A stretch of 64,000 nt of DNA. Source: Candidatus Dormiibacterota bacterium (GTDB lineage: Bacteria > Vulcanimicrobiota > Vulcanimicrobiia > Vulcanimicrobiales > Vulcanimicrobiaceae). The position numbers and the translations under genes were made by a program. The notes beneath the pieces are model-generated. The model saw only the letters and a program-made list of their open reading frames with translations. It had not been told where the DNA came from and searched no databases. This document shows, in pieces, positions 36,169 to 44,362 of the stretch (within the stretch, counting starts at the first letter, position 1; every line of letters begins with the position of its first letter). Where the stretch lies: the NCBI GenBank assembly GCA_035532835.1, contig DATKQG010000023.1:1-64000 (forward strand). Reading direction: 5' to 3'.

Positions 36169-36806
36169 TACAGGATCGCCCCTTGCAAGGCCGACCGCGA
36201 ATACATCCGTAGCGTGCGCGCATCGACCGGTACGCACGACGGCGCGTTCGCGAAGTGCCCTCCCGAACAGATCAATGCCCCGCGAAAACTCGTCCCCTGC
36301 ACGCGTGCGCCGGCAAGATCGATGCAGCCGATTCGCTCGTCACCGCGATCGCTCGCCTCGCGCCACCGATCGTTCTGCCAGCACACCACGGCGCCTGCGA
36401 AGTCCGCATCGGTCAGATTTGCCCCCACGAAGCTCGCGCCGATCAAATTCACGTCGCGAAAGCGCACCCCTTGGGCGTGTGCGCCGTCGAGACGCGCACC
36501 GATGGCCTTCATGCCGTCAAGACGCGCGCCGCCGAGCAACGCACCCGATAGATTGCAGCCGGTCAGCGTAGCCGCACCCAAATCGGCGCCGCGTAGATCG
36601 GCCCGGCGCAAGTTGCAGCCCACCAGCTCCGCTCCGCCGAAGCGCGCGTCGCGCAGATTGGTGCCCTCGAAGTTCGTACCGACGTACCGCACGTTGCGAA
36701 AATCGGCTCCATGGAGATCGCTGCCTTGGAAACTACATCCGATACAGGCATGCGGGGTCGCGGCTCCGAGCACGAGCAAACAGAGCAGCATCGCGAAATG
36801 CTTCAT
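36168..36806 (-). CDS. Secreted pentapeptide-repeat protein
   Basis: 212 residues. It has a signal peptide (MKHFAMLLCLLVLGAATPHA), a CIGCSF motif, then about 15 pentapeptide repeats of the A(D/N)LxG type (SDLHGADFRNVRYVGTNFEG and on to NLTDADFAGAVV). A non-repeat insert with more Cys (VVCWQNDRWREASDRGDERI) follows, and then a further short repeat block. It should form a right-handed quadrilateral beta-helix in the periplasm. The motif before the repeats recurs twice in the neighbouring BlaR1-like protein, so the two may interact or sense the same thing. Translation is coupled to the next gene (TAGTG). Confidence 0.85.
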   Translation of the reverse strand: MKHFAMLLCLLVLGAATPHACIGCSFQGSDLHGADFRNVRYVGTNFEGTNLRDARFGGAELVGCNLRRADLRGADLGAATLTGCNLSGALLGGARLDGMKAIGARLDGAHAQGVRFRDVNLIGASFVGANLTDADFAGAVVCWQNDRWREASDRGDERIGCIDLAGARVQGTSFRGALICSGGHFANAPSCVPVDARTLRMYSRSALQGAIL

Positions 36807-36839
36807 AAGGGGGCTCCTTTGTGAGAAACGGGTTACATG

Positions 36840-38870
36840 CTAGAGATGCAGGTTGGCGTTACGCATCGAGCTTCCGACGATCGACGCTTTCGATAGGTCT
36901 ACCCCGCGCAAATCGACTCCGTTGAAGTTGCAGCCGATAAAATGCGTGCCGTCCAAGCGCGCGCCGGTCAACCGCGCATTCGCCAGGTCGACGCCGGTCA
37001 GGGAGGCATCCGAAAGGTCGGCATTGCGAAGGTCCGCCGAGGCTAACGTAGCGCCCATGATGTGCAGGTTGCGCAGGTCCATACCCTTGAGATCGACGCG
37101 GGAGAAATCGCAACCGGTACACGATGCGAGCATGGCACGCGCTTGCCCGGGGGCCAAACTCTTAGCATCGATGCTGCATCCATCCATGTGCGCTCTTTCG
37201 AAGCGCGCTCCCGAGATGTCGGCGCCCCGCAGATTACAACCGTCGAGACGCGCGCCGGCGAACGACACGTTGCGCAGATCCGCCCCTTCGAAATCGGTGC
37301 CCATCAAGCTTGCATCGCTAAAGTTTGCTCCCTTCAGCCGCGCGTGCGAGAAGTCGGTTCCGGTAAAACTCTGGCCGTGAAAGTCGGCTCCGGGGTGGCT
37401 CGTATGCGAATAATCGCATCCGGTACACCCGCCCTTCGTCGCCGTCCCCACGGAATACGTCATCGACGCCAGCGCCGCCGTGGTAACCTCGGAGACGATC
37501 CCCGCAATGTCCCGACCGCCGAACATGGGTACCGCAACGCGAACGGGCCGCACGGTGACGCGCACGGGCGGCACCGCGGCATGGGCGGGAGACGCCTTAC
37601 GTACGGGCGGGTTGGGCGATGGCTGCGCGGTTGAGTGGGGCATCGCCGCCGATGCTATGCGTACTTCCGGCGTTGCCGTCGGGCTAGCCTTCGCGTGGGC
37701 ACTAGCATGCGCGGCAGGCTTTGCGTGGGCTTGCATGGCGAGAGCGTGCGGCTGCGGCGCCGAATTCGTATCGACATCGTAGGCATAGCTCGGAGCAACG
37801 GTGCGCAGGAGCAGGACGAGTAGCGTCAATCCGACCGTAACCGTCCCCAGTATCGCCGGTGCGATCGAGGAACCGAACGCACGCCCGGCCGTGAGCAACC
37901 GCTCGACGCGAATCGAGATATTTTTGCGGGTCATGAATACGCCCGGCGCGGCCAGCGGACGATGCGGACACGCCGTCATCTCTGCCATCTTGGTCAAGCA
38001 TAGCGCGTAGGGCCGAACGGCGCCGGTCAGTTCCAGGACGCGATCGTCGCACGCGACTTCTCGTTCGATATCGAGTTGGTGCGCGATGAACCACATCGCC
38101 GGATTGAAAAAGAGCAGCGCCGACGCGAGCCGTTGCAGCCCGTTCGTCCAATCGTCGGCCCGCAACAGATGCGCGAGCTCGTGCACGAGGATGCGATCGA
38201 GGTCTTGCGGATCGAGAGCGCTCACCAGGTGCGACGGGAGTAGAATCATCGCATCGAAGAGCCCCACGGCAACCGGCACGTCGATATCGTCGCACACGCA
38301 GATGCGAACGTCGCGCGCGCCCTTCGAGGCTTCCTGCCAGGTGAGTAACGCGTCGCGTCGCTCTACGCCCAGCGGCATGCTCTCGCGTTTGAGGCGCTCC
38401 AGGTGCACGAGCGCCGCCGATAATCGTGTCAGCAGCGCGAGCGCGCCCAAGACCCAAACTGCAAACGTCACGGTAGCTGCTAGTTCCGGCAGCGTAATCG
38501 AAATCCGTGACGCGGCGGGTGTTGCCGCGAGGGGAGCGCCGGCATCCGCGCGATGCGTCGTACCGCTGAGCGGCAGAACGCCATGCGTAACGGCCTCACT
38601 TTGGAATGACGGCCGGCGAGCGATCGTGCTGTGGGCGGCGGCGCCGGGGCGCACCAGAACGTGCGAGAAACTGGTAACGAGGGGGATCATGAGCAGCGCG
38701 AGCAGCGCAACGAGCCAGGCCGCATATCGCGTGCTCGCATTGGCCTTGGCGAACACCCGCAGTACCCCCCATGTGAGCACCGCGATGGCGGCACCTTGCC
38801 AGAGGCTATTGATCGCCAGCACCGCGCCGAATCGGGCCGCGGCCTCGTACGCCTGCAAGAATGCGTTCAT
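36840..38870 (-). CDS. BlaR1/MecR1-like M56 membrane protease with C-terminal pentapeptide repeats
   Basis: 676 residues. Membrane segments near residues 15-65 and 128-150 frame an M56 zinc protease domain with HELAH at 230-234, LQRLASALLFFNPAMWFIAH and the downstream IEREVACDDRVLE ligand motif. A further membrane segment at about 340-360 leads to a Pro/Ala-rich linker of about 110 residues. Two CTGC-(D)-(Y/F)-S motifs then introduce pentapeptide repeats to the C-terminus (GADFHGQSFTGTDFSHARLK, and later SRVDLKGMDLRNLHIMGATL). In BlaR1/MecR1 the outer domain is a penicillin-binding domain; here it is a beta-helix. The protease presumably inactivates the adjacent BlaI repressor. Confidence 0.87.
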   Translation of the reverse strand: MNAFLQAYEAAARFGAVLAINSLWQGAAIAVLTWGVLRVFAKANASTRYAAWLVALLALLMIPLVTSFSHVLVRPGAAAHSTIARRPSFQSEAVTHGVLPLSGTTHRADAGAPLAATPAASRISITLPELAATVTFAVWVLGALALLTRLSAALVHLERLKRESMPLGVERRDALLTWQEASKGARDVRICVCDDIDVPVAVGLFDAMILLPSHLVSALDPQDLDRILVHELAHLLRADDWTNGLQRLASALLFFNPAMWFIAHQLDIEREVACDDRVLELTGAVRPYALCLTKMAEMTACPHRPLAAPGVFMTRKNISIRVERLLTAGRAFGSSIAPAILGTVTVGLTLLVLLLRTVAPSYAYDVDTNSAPQPHALAMQAHAKPAAHASAHAKASPTATPEVRIASAAMPHSTAQPSPNPPVRKASPAHAAVPPVRVTVRPVRVAVPMFGGRDIAGIVSEVTTAALASMTYSVGTATKGGCTGCDYSHTSHPGADFHGQSFTGTDFSHARLKGANFSDASLMGTDFEGADLRNVSFAGARLDGCNLRGADISGARFERAHMDGCSIDAKSLAPGQARAMLASCTGCDFSRVDLKGMDLRNLHIMGATLASADLRNADLSDASLTGVDLANARLTGARLDGTHFIGCNFNGVDLRGVDLSKASIVGSSMRNANLHL

Positions 38871-39247
38871 GGTTGCTCCTCGTAACGCTCGATTAACGAG
38901 CGTAGGCGCGCTAACTCCTCATCCGAAGGCCGTTCGCTCTCGATTAAACGTAGCGCTAAAGCCCCACTATTGTTTCCGAAAAACTTGGAAACGACGCCCG
39001 AGAGCGCCGACTGCGCCGCGGCTTCGCGCTCGATCGTCGGCGAGTACAGAAAGGCACGGCCTGCGGCCTCGTGACGCACGTGCCCCTTCTTCTCCAGAAT
39101 GCGTAACGTGGTGAGCACGGTCGTGTACGCAATCGAGGGGTGGATCGCATCGGTGACCTCCGCGACCGAGGCGCGCCCTCGCGTCCATAGGACTTCCATT
39201 ACGCGCAATTCCGCGTCGGTTAGGACCGTCGATTTCTTCCGTGCCAC
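38867..39247 (-). CDS. BlaI/MecI/CopY-family transcription repressor
   Basis: 126 residues. A winged-helix repressor: LTDAELRVMEVLWTRGRASV, TDAIHPSIAYTTVLTTLRIL, EKKGHVRHEAAGRAFLYSPT, then the C-terminal dimerisation and cleavage-site region (SALSGVVSKFFGNNSGALAL, RLIESERPSDEEL). Its stop overlaps the start of the BlaR1-like protease by four bases. It should bind the two dyads upstream of its own gene and repress the four-gene operon until the protease signals. The regulon product is not a beta-lactamase here. Confidence 0.92.
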   Translation of the reverse strand: MARKKSTVLTDAELRVMEVLWTRGRASVAEVTDAIHPSIAYTTVLTTLRILEKKGHVRHEAAGRAFLYSPTIEREAAAQSALSGVVSKFFGNNSGALALRLIESERPSDEELARLRSLIERYEEQP

Positions 39248-39259
39248 AGGGCGCCCCCT

Positions 39260-39282
39260 AACTAACGACTAATTCGTTAGTT
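39260..39282. promoter_or_regulatory. BlaI-type operator 1
   Basis: Arms AACTAACGA (39260-39268) and TCGTTAGTT (39274-39282) are perfect complements with five bases between. It is 13 bases before the blaI start on the minus strand. The ACTAA...TTAGT core resembles BlaI/CopY-family operators. Confidence 0.6.
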
Positions 39283-39310
39283 GCAGCATAGCACCCGACA
39301 AGGAGTTCGT

Positions 39311-39328
39311 CAACTAATAGTTTAGTTG
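39311..39328. promoter_or_regulatory. BlaI-type operator 2
   Basis: Arms CAACTAA (39311-39317) and TTAGTTG (39322-39328) are perfect complements around TAGT. It shares the AACTAA/TTAGTT half-site with operator 1, centre-to-centre distance about 48 bases. The two together probably flank or overlap the operon promoter. Confidence 0.55.
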
Positions 39329-39427
39329 CTAATCAACGGCGCCTTAAGCGGCCGGTGCGAAGACCACGATCCGGCCGCGCCAGCCGGTCGCAACCGCGGT
39401 AAATGCATCGCCGGTCTAGGCTGGTAG

Positions 39428-39898
39428 ATGTTCCACTCTTTGCCGCGCGCTCTCATCGTCATCACATTGGCGCTCCTCTGCTTCGAGATTCCCGCAGTGG
39501 GCGCGTCGGCGCAGACGCTCCCGCAGTCGACGCTCGATCGTCAGCAGATCGTGCAACTGCAGAACGAACTCAACAATCCCTCGATCACCCCTTCGCAGCG
39601 GCGTGAAATCGAGATGCAGATATCGACCCTGGAGTATCGTATCAACACGCGGCCGCTCATCGTCCCGCCGCCGAACCTCGCGCCCCGGGCATCGCCGACG
39701 CCGTTTCCGTACCTCGCAAATCCTGGAGCCGCTATATTGGTAATTCCGCGCGGCGCGACGCCGGCGAACCAGGATGCATGCTCGGAACGTGCGGTACTGA
39801 CCGCGCGGCTACAGGCGATGGAGCGTAACGCGCCGCTGGACGCCCAACGCGCGTACGCTCGCGAAGCACTCCAGCGCCTCGCCGCCGTCCCCTGCTAG
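39428..39898 (+). CDS. Secreted hypothetical protein
   Basis: 156 residues. A signal peptide (ALIVITLALLCFEIPAVGAS) is followed by a short helical, Gln-rich segment (DRQQIVQLQNELNNPSITPS, QRREIEMQISTLEYRIN), a Pro-rich middle and a C-terminal helix between two cysteines (DACSERAVLTARLQAMERNA to AVPC). It could be a small periplasmic coiled-coil protein with one disulfide. No family is recognised. Its last four bases overlap the convergent EAL gene. Confidence 0.6.
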   Translation: MFHSLPRALIVITLALLCFEIPAVGASAQTLPQSTLDRQQIVQLQNELNNPSITPSQRREIEMQISTLEYRINTRPLIVPPPNLAPRASPTPFPYLANPGAAILVIPRGATPANQDACSERAVLTARLQAMERNAPLDAQRAYAREALQRLAAVPC

Positions 39899-41622
39899 AG
39901 CGTTCCCCAATGCTTTGCCGCGTTGCCCTTAGGCGAAACGCGCGCGGTATCGAAACTCCGAAGAAACTCTGCGGGCGGCATCGGACGTGCGAAATAAAAT
40001 CCTTGCATAGCCGTTACCCCGGCTTCGCGCAGGGCGGCGGCTTGTTCGACCGTTTCCACTCCTTCTGCTACGACCTCCAGCCCCGCGTTCTTGCCCAACG
40101 AGGTTGCGCTATCCACGATCGCCCTGTCCATCGCACTCCGTGAATAGTCTTGAACAAACGAACAATCGATCTTGAGAATATCGAAATCGATGTGTTTCAG
40201 CCGGCTGAGCGAACTGTAGCCCGTTCCAAAGTCATCGATAGCAATACGCAGCCCCGTATCGCGCAGATCGCTCAACATTTTCGATGTCGCGCGAACGTCC
40301 GACATCAATGCGCTTTCGGTAAGCTCGAAAATCAGCTGGGACGGCCGAACCGCGTGATGTGCTATCATGTTCTGCACGTCGGCAAAAAACGCTTTGTCGG
40401 TAAGTTGCTTTGCGGAAACGTTCATCGCGATCGGTACGTCTATGTGCAGGCGTTCGCACTCCTTGGCAAGCGCGCAGGTCGCGTTTAGGACGTACGCGCC
40501 TATCGGAATGATCAAGCCGGTATTTTCAGCCATCTCGATAAACGATGCCGGGCTCAGTAAGCCGTGAACGGGGGTATTCCAGCGAAGAAGCACCTCCGCC
40601 GAAATAATTTGCTCCGTTTGCGCATCGACGATCGGCTGGACGTAGAAGCGCAGTTCCCCGCCTTCGATGCCGAGATGGAGCGCGTGCTCCAGCGCGAGCC
40701 GCGAACGCAACCCGGATTCCATGCTCGGTTCAAAATGGCTGACACCGCGTCCGTGGCCTACCGCGTGGTGTGCCGCCAGCGAGGCCTGGCGAATGAGATC
40801 CTCGGCTTGGCTATCGGCTGCAGACGACGCTACGCCGATGCGGATTCCGACATGCATGTTACGATAATGATGCTGCATCGGTTTGCGCAGCGCGCTTTCC
40901 ACGCGAGCGACGAGGTCGCTGAGATCGTACAGACTGGCATATCCGCTCACGACGAACTGTCCGTGCCGCCATTCCCCAACGATCATATGTTCGTCCACTA
41001 GATCGCGCAATAAGCCTTCCGCTTGCTCTACGAGCCGATCGCTCGCCGAATACCCGATCGTGTTCGCGACGATATCGAGGCCGTCGAGAAGGACGAACAG
41101 CACAAATACGTCGTCCGTGCGCTCCGCCAACAGGTCACCGATGCATCGCTCCATCGCCGTCCGGCTCGTTGGTCGCGATACGGCCTCTTGGCCTGCGAGG
41201 TCGTGCAGGCGCGCCTCGGCCTCACGCAGAGCACGCTCTGATTCCTGCAGAAGCCTTTCCATCCGCAAGCGTTCGCTCACGTCCAGAACGATCAGGGCCC
41301 GGGCACGGTGCCCGGCATACGTTACTTCCGTAGCGATTGTCTCTACGAAAAGCGCCTCGCCATGGGCAGTGTGATGTTGCACCGGTCCATCCACTGCACC
41401 GCGACCTTTCGAGAGCGCAACGCCCCGACGCTTCCGTTTTCGTTCCGCCGGCGGCCTCACGTCGTGCAGCGACATGGACGAGAACTCCTCAGGCGTGTAG
41501 CCGTATCGTTCTACCGCAGCGTCGTTCACATCAAGAATCGCGAGCGTTTTAGCGTCGTAGACAAAAACCGGGAGTGGAAGCGAGCACAGTCCCGCGCTAA
41601 AGCTATCCTGTGGTGCCTTCAT
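39895..41622 (-). CDS. PAS-GGDEF(degenerate)-EAL cyclic-di-GMP phosphodiesterase
   Basis: 575 residues. The order is an N-terminal PAS domain (LPVFVYDAKTLAILDVNDAA, VERYGYTPEEFSSMSL), a coiled linker (residues about 120-150), a GGDEF-like domain with the signature lost (GEWRHGQFVVSG in place of GGDEF), and a complete EAL domain. The EAL has ISAEVLLRWNTPVHG, the metal-binding IFELTESALMSD, RIAIDDFGTGYSSLSRLKHI, LKIDCSFV and VVAEGVETVEQAAALRE. Catalytic residues of the EAL look intact, so the protein should hydrolyse c-di-GMP, with the GGDEF part perhaps regulatory. It may control the polysaccharide genes nearby. Confidence 0.88.
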   Translation of the reverse strand: MKAPQDSFSAGLCSLPLPVFVYDAKTLAILDVNDAAVERYGYTPEEFSSMSLHDVRPPAERKRKRRGVALSKGRGAVDGPVQHHTAHGEALFVETIATEVTYAGHRARALIVLDVSERLRMERLLQESERALREAEARLHDLAGQEAVSRPTSRTAMERCIGDLLAERTDDVFVLFVLLDGLDIVANTIGYSASDRLVEQAEGLLRDLVDEHMIVGEWRHGQFVVSGYASLYDLSDLVARVESALRKPMQHHYRNMHVGIRIGVASSAADSQAEDLIRQASLAAHHAVGHGRGVSHFEPSMESGLRSRLALEHALHLGIEGGELRFYVQPIVDAQTEQIISAEVLLRWNTPVHGLLSPASFIEMAENTGLIIPIGAYVLNATCALAKECERLHIDVPIAMNVSAKQLTDKAFFADVQNMIAHHAVRPSQLIFELTESALMSDVRATSKMLSDLRDTGLRIAIDDFGTGYSSLSRLKHIDFDILKIDCSFVQDYSRSAMDRAIVDSATSLGKNAGLEVVAEGVETVEQAAALREAGVTAMQGFYFARPMPPAEFLRSFDTARVSPKGNAAKHWGTL

Positions 41623-41753
41623 CCAGGGAGACCGCAGGGACGCGAGGCGAGCGGGATTAGCATGTGCGGGCTACGGTCGGCATAGTGATGCATCTTCTTT
41701 CGTACAGGCGAGAATTGAGGCGGAGCGTAAAACGTCGATCGCTTGCGCGCTAT

Positions 41754-42245
41754 CTATCGCGGTAGCGAAGGGTCCCAGCCCGCGTCGCGGACCCATGGAA
41801 TCGTACGCCAGTCGGCATACGTACCATTGCGGATCAACGTGCCGAGCGCCTCGAGCATTTCTTCCTCCGGTGCAGATTTGGAGATGATCCCGGTAATGCC
41901 GGTCGTTTGCCCAACCGCTCTGCACCAGGCGGCATGCCATCGAAGCGGCCTTTCCGTCGACGTGTAGAGGCAGATCGCCGCCAGCGGCAGCGACATGCGA
42001 ATCATCTGAAGTATTTGCATGGGTTCGCCGTAGATGAAATCGATGTCGAAAAATATGAACTGCGGCTGCACTTCTACCAGCGAGCGTAGATCCGGTTCGG
42101 GAATCGCGTGCTTGACCTCTAAGCCGCCGCGCTCCAGTATATCCCACAGCGCCGGGACAAAGATGCGCTGTGGTTCGATTAATAATGCTCGCACCCGGCG
42201 CCTATTTAGCTCTCTGGGCGCCGGCGCTTTGCGGGGCAACATCAT
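41754..42245 (-). CDS. Atypical receiver-domain protein
   Basis: 163 residues, a single CheY-like fold (VRALLIEPQRIFVPALWDIL, FIFFDIDFIYGEPMQILQMI, GITGIISKSAPEEEMLEALG) with no output domain. The phospho-acceptor region keeps an Asp (FFDID). The acidic pair at the end of the first strand is Glu-Pro rather than Asp-Asp, so phosphorylation is doubtful. From ATG 42245 it would overlap the Wzz-kinase gene by 44 bases; a GTG at 42194 lies just after that gene and gives a receiver without the basic N-terminal tail. It is probably a protein-interaction module of the polysaccharide operon. Confidence 0.7.
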   Translation of the reverse strand: MMLPRKAPAPRELNRRRVRALLIEPQRIFVPALWDILERGGLEVKHAIPEPDLRSLVEVQPQFIFFDIDFIYGEPMQILQMIRMSLPLAAICLYTSTERPLRWHAAWCRAVGQTTGITGIISKSAPEEEMLEALGTLIRNGTYADWRTIPWVRDAGWDPSLPR

Positions 42246-44358
42246 TCAACGCCACCCTCAAAGATGCGCGAACTTTGTCGGCATGCCGCCGCAGATCCCA
42301 GTCGATGGTGGGCGTTCCGTTGAGGACGGCACCGTAGAATGACGCCACCCCGACGGCCTTCGTCTCCCCGACCATACGTCGAGCGACCGTGAGATCGGAA
42401 ACCCCGTCCCGGAGAACCAGCAGCGTCTGATCCGCGTGGCGTAGGATGAGATCCGTCTGGATGCCGCACGAAAGCGCGGGGGCGTCGACGATCACATAGG
42501 TATATCGTTTGCGAAGGACTTCCATCGTTGAGGCAACCCCGCTTCCGCTCAAATGTTGTAGCATGGTCCCCGACATCTGCCCCGGCGCCATCACATCGAG
42601 CAGGGAGCTTCTGGTGGATTCGACGTATTCGAGGGTTACCGACGGGTCGCGAAGGGTGTCGAAAAAACCTCGCTTCCCGTGCGCATATCGCTGTGCGGCA
42701 TGCTCGTAAGCAATGTGCCCCGCATCGATGACGATCGTTCGAGCGCCGAGTTCGGCAAACGCGAGCCCGAGGTTGAGGGCGACGGTGGATTTGCCCTCCG
42801 ATCTTCCCGAGCTCGTAATGGCGATGATTCCGGGACGATCGTGTGCGAAATGGAGGGTCGAAGCGAGCCGTAAGAACGACGACGCCGCTATCTGCCGCAT
42901 CGCGTTCGTATCGCCGCTCACGACATCGGGGATATCCGCGACGAGCGGCAGGCCGACCACGCGCTCCACCTCAGTCGGGTCCTTGACCCGGCGATCGATC
43001 GCATCGGAGACGAATGCGACGGTAAGGCTCGCGATAATCGCGACGATCAGCCCCAAGAGCGCGCCCAATGCCGTATCGGGGCGCACGACGTAGAGCGAGG
43101 CACTCGCCGGCTGCGTAACCATCACATCGCTCAGGGAGGTTGAGGCCGCGATCTTCGCCTCGTCGTAACGCTGCGTAAGCGCGTTGAGAACGGCCACGGA
43201 TGACGTTGCCGCACGGCTCAGTTCGGCGTATTGCATCGTTTCGAGCGGCAAGGCGCGCACCTGCGGCGTGAGTGCTTGCTGCTGATGCCGCAAATCCGTC
43301 AGGCTCGCGCGGGCCGACTGCACGAGAATCAGCTGTTGCGCGATCTCTTGCTGCAATTGTTGGTAGACGGGATTCGGAACGTATGTCGTGCCGGCAAGTT
43401 CCTGGCCCTGTTGCGAGGCGATTTGTTGCTTGAGCGCTTGCGCTTGCCCCTTGAGCGCTATGACGGCCGGATGTTTTGAGGTGAGGCGCTGCAAGTCATC
43501 ACGAACCTGCTCCTGCACTTGTGCCAGTTGCGTCTGCAAGGCCTGCGTTCCAGGGAATTGCGTGAACTGGCGTGCGCCGGGCACCGTGGCCGGAACGGAT
43601 GCCAGCTGACTTTGCGCGGCCGCCAACTGCGCTTCGGCCTGCCGCCCGGCAAGCTTCGTCTCGCTCATTTTCGTGTCGACGGCCGCGACTTGCGTCAGAA
43701 GACCCTGCGTCTGCGTGTTGACGTCGGCCAAGGTGTGCGCGGCCTCAAACGCCGCCAAACGCCCTGCGGACGTGCGGACGCTGGCGCGCTCCTTTACCAG
43801 TTCTTTCGTCAAAAATGCCATCGCAGATTTTGCCTGAGCACCCACCAACTGGCGCTCCCGGTCCATAACGGCTTGTGCGAAAGCGTTCGCGATGTCGGCC
43901 GAGCCCCCAGGGTCGCTCCAGCTCACCGAGAGATCCAGCAGCGACGTGTTCGTTTCCGGGGTTACGCTGATGTGCGAAAGCAAACCCGCCGCAGATATGG
44001 GGAGATTGAGCGAATCGACGACCTGCTGCGCGACCGGGATCTGCTGAAAGAGCGCGGCATAGGTCTGCGTATTTTGGCTCACGGCCGCAGTCAACAAGGC
44101 ATTGAGTATCGGCAGGTCGCTCGAGGTGTCCGACGATGAGTGCATCGCGGGCCCGGCGGGATTGCCGGTAATGACTTTTACCGTCGTTACATAGGACCTC
44201 GGCGTAAATATCGTGACGAGGAGCGTAATCGCTACGATCGCTCCAAACGTTGCAGTCATGGCGCGACGGCGCCGGTGCAAGATGCGCCCGAGATCGCCGG
44301 CCTCATATCGACGCGTCGTCGTGCGAGGCTCGTAGTTGAAATTCGAAACTTCGACCAT
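42202..44358 (-). CDS. Wzz-type chain-length protein fused to a BY-kinase-like ATPase
   Basis: 718 residues. A cytoplasmic N-terminus and membrane segment (AIVAITLLVTIFTP) are followed by a long periplasmic coiled-coil region (residues about 175-410, rich in Gln and Ala), a second membrane segment (TALGALLGLIVAIIASLTVA) and a P-loop ATPase domain. The ATPase has IAITSSGRSEGKSTVALNLG, RTIVIDAG and YVIVDAPALSCGIQTDLIL. This is the polysaccharide co-polymerase architecture. Unlike classical BY-kinases, Walker A' is DAG rather than DxD and no Tyr cluster is present at the C-terminus. GAGGAG directly abuts ATG 44358, so the exact start is uncertain. Confidence 0.85.
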   Translation of the reverse strand: MVEVSNFNYEPRTTTRRYEAGDLGRILHRRRRAMTATFGAIVAITLLVTIFTPRSYVTTVKVITGNPAGPAMHSSSDTSSDLPILNALLTAAVSQNTQTYAALFQQIPVAQQVVDSLNLPISAAGLLSHISVTPETNTSLLDLSVSWSDPGGSADIANAFAQAVMDRERQLVGAQAKSAMAFLTKELVKERASVRTSAGRLAAFEAAHTLADVNTQTQGLLTQVAAVDTKMSETKLAGRQAEAQLAAAQSQLASVPATVPGARQFTQFPGTQALQTQLAQVQEQVRDDLQRLTSKHPAVIALKGQAQALKQQIASQQGQELAGTTYVPNPVYQQLQQEIAQQLILVQSARASLTDLRHQQQALTPQVRALPLETMQYAELSRAATSSVAVLNALTQRYDEAKIAASTSLSDVMVTQPASASLYVVRPDTALGALLGLIVAIIASLTVAFVSDAIDRRVKDPTEVERVVGLPLVADIPDVVSGDTNAMRQIAASSFLRLASTLHFAHDRPGIIAITSSGRSEGKSTVALNLGLAFAELGARTIVIDAGHIAYEHAAQRYAHGKRGFFDTLRDPSVTLEYVESTRSSLLDVMAPGQMSGTMLQHLSGSGVASTMEVLRKRYTYVIVDAPALSCGIQTDLILRHADQTLLVLRDGVSDLTVARRMVGETKAVGVASFYGAVLNGTPTIDWDLRRHADKVRASLRVALNDVAPQSAGAQRAK

Positions 44359-44362
44359 CTCC

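Noticed and set aside
36214..37380. Plus-strand repetitive frames opposite the pentapeptide genes
   Set aside because: The Arg/Pro/Ser-rich periodic composition is the antisense of pentapeptide repeats; no start signals.
36840..39247. Classical beta-lactam resistance locus
   Set aside because: No beta-lactamase or penicillin-binding sensor domain is present; only the BlaI and M56 protease parts match.
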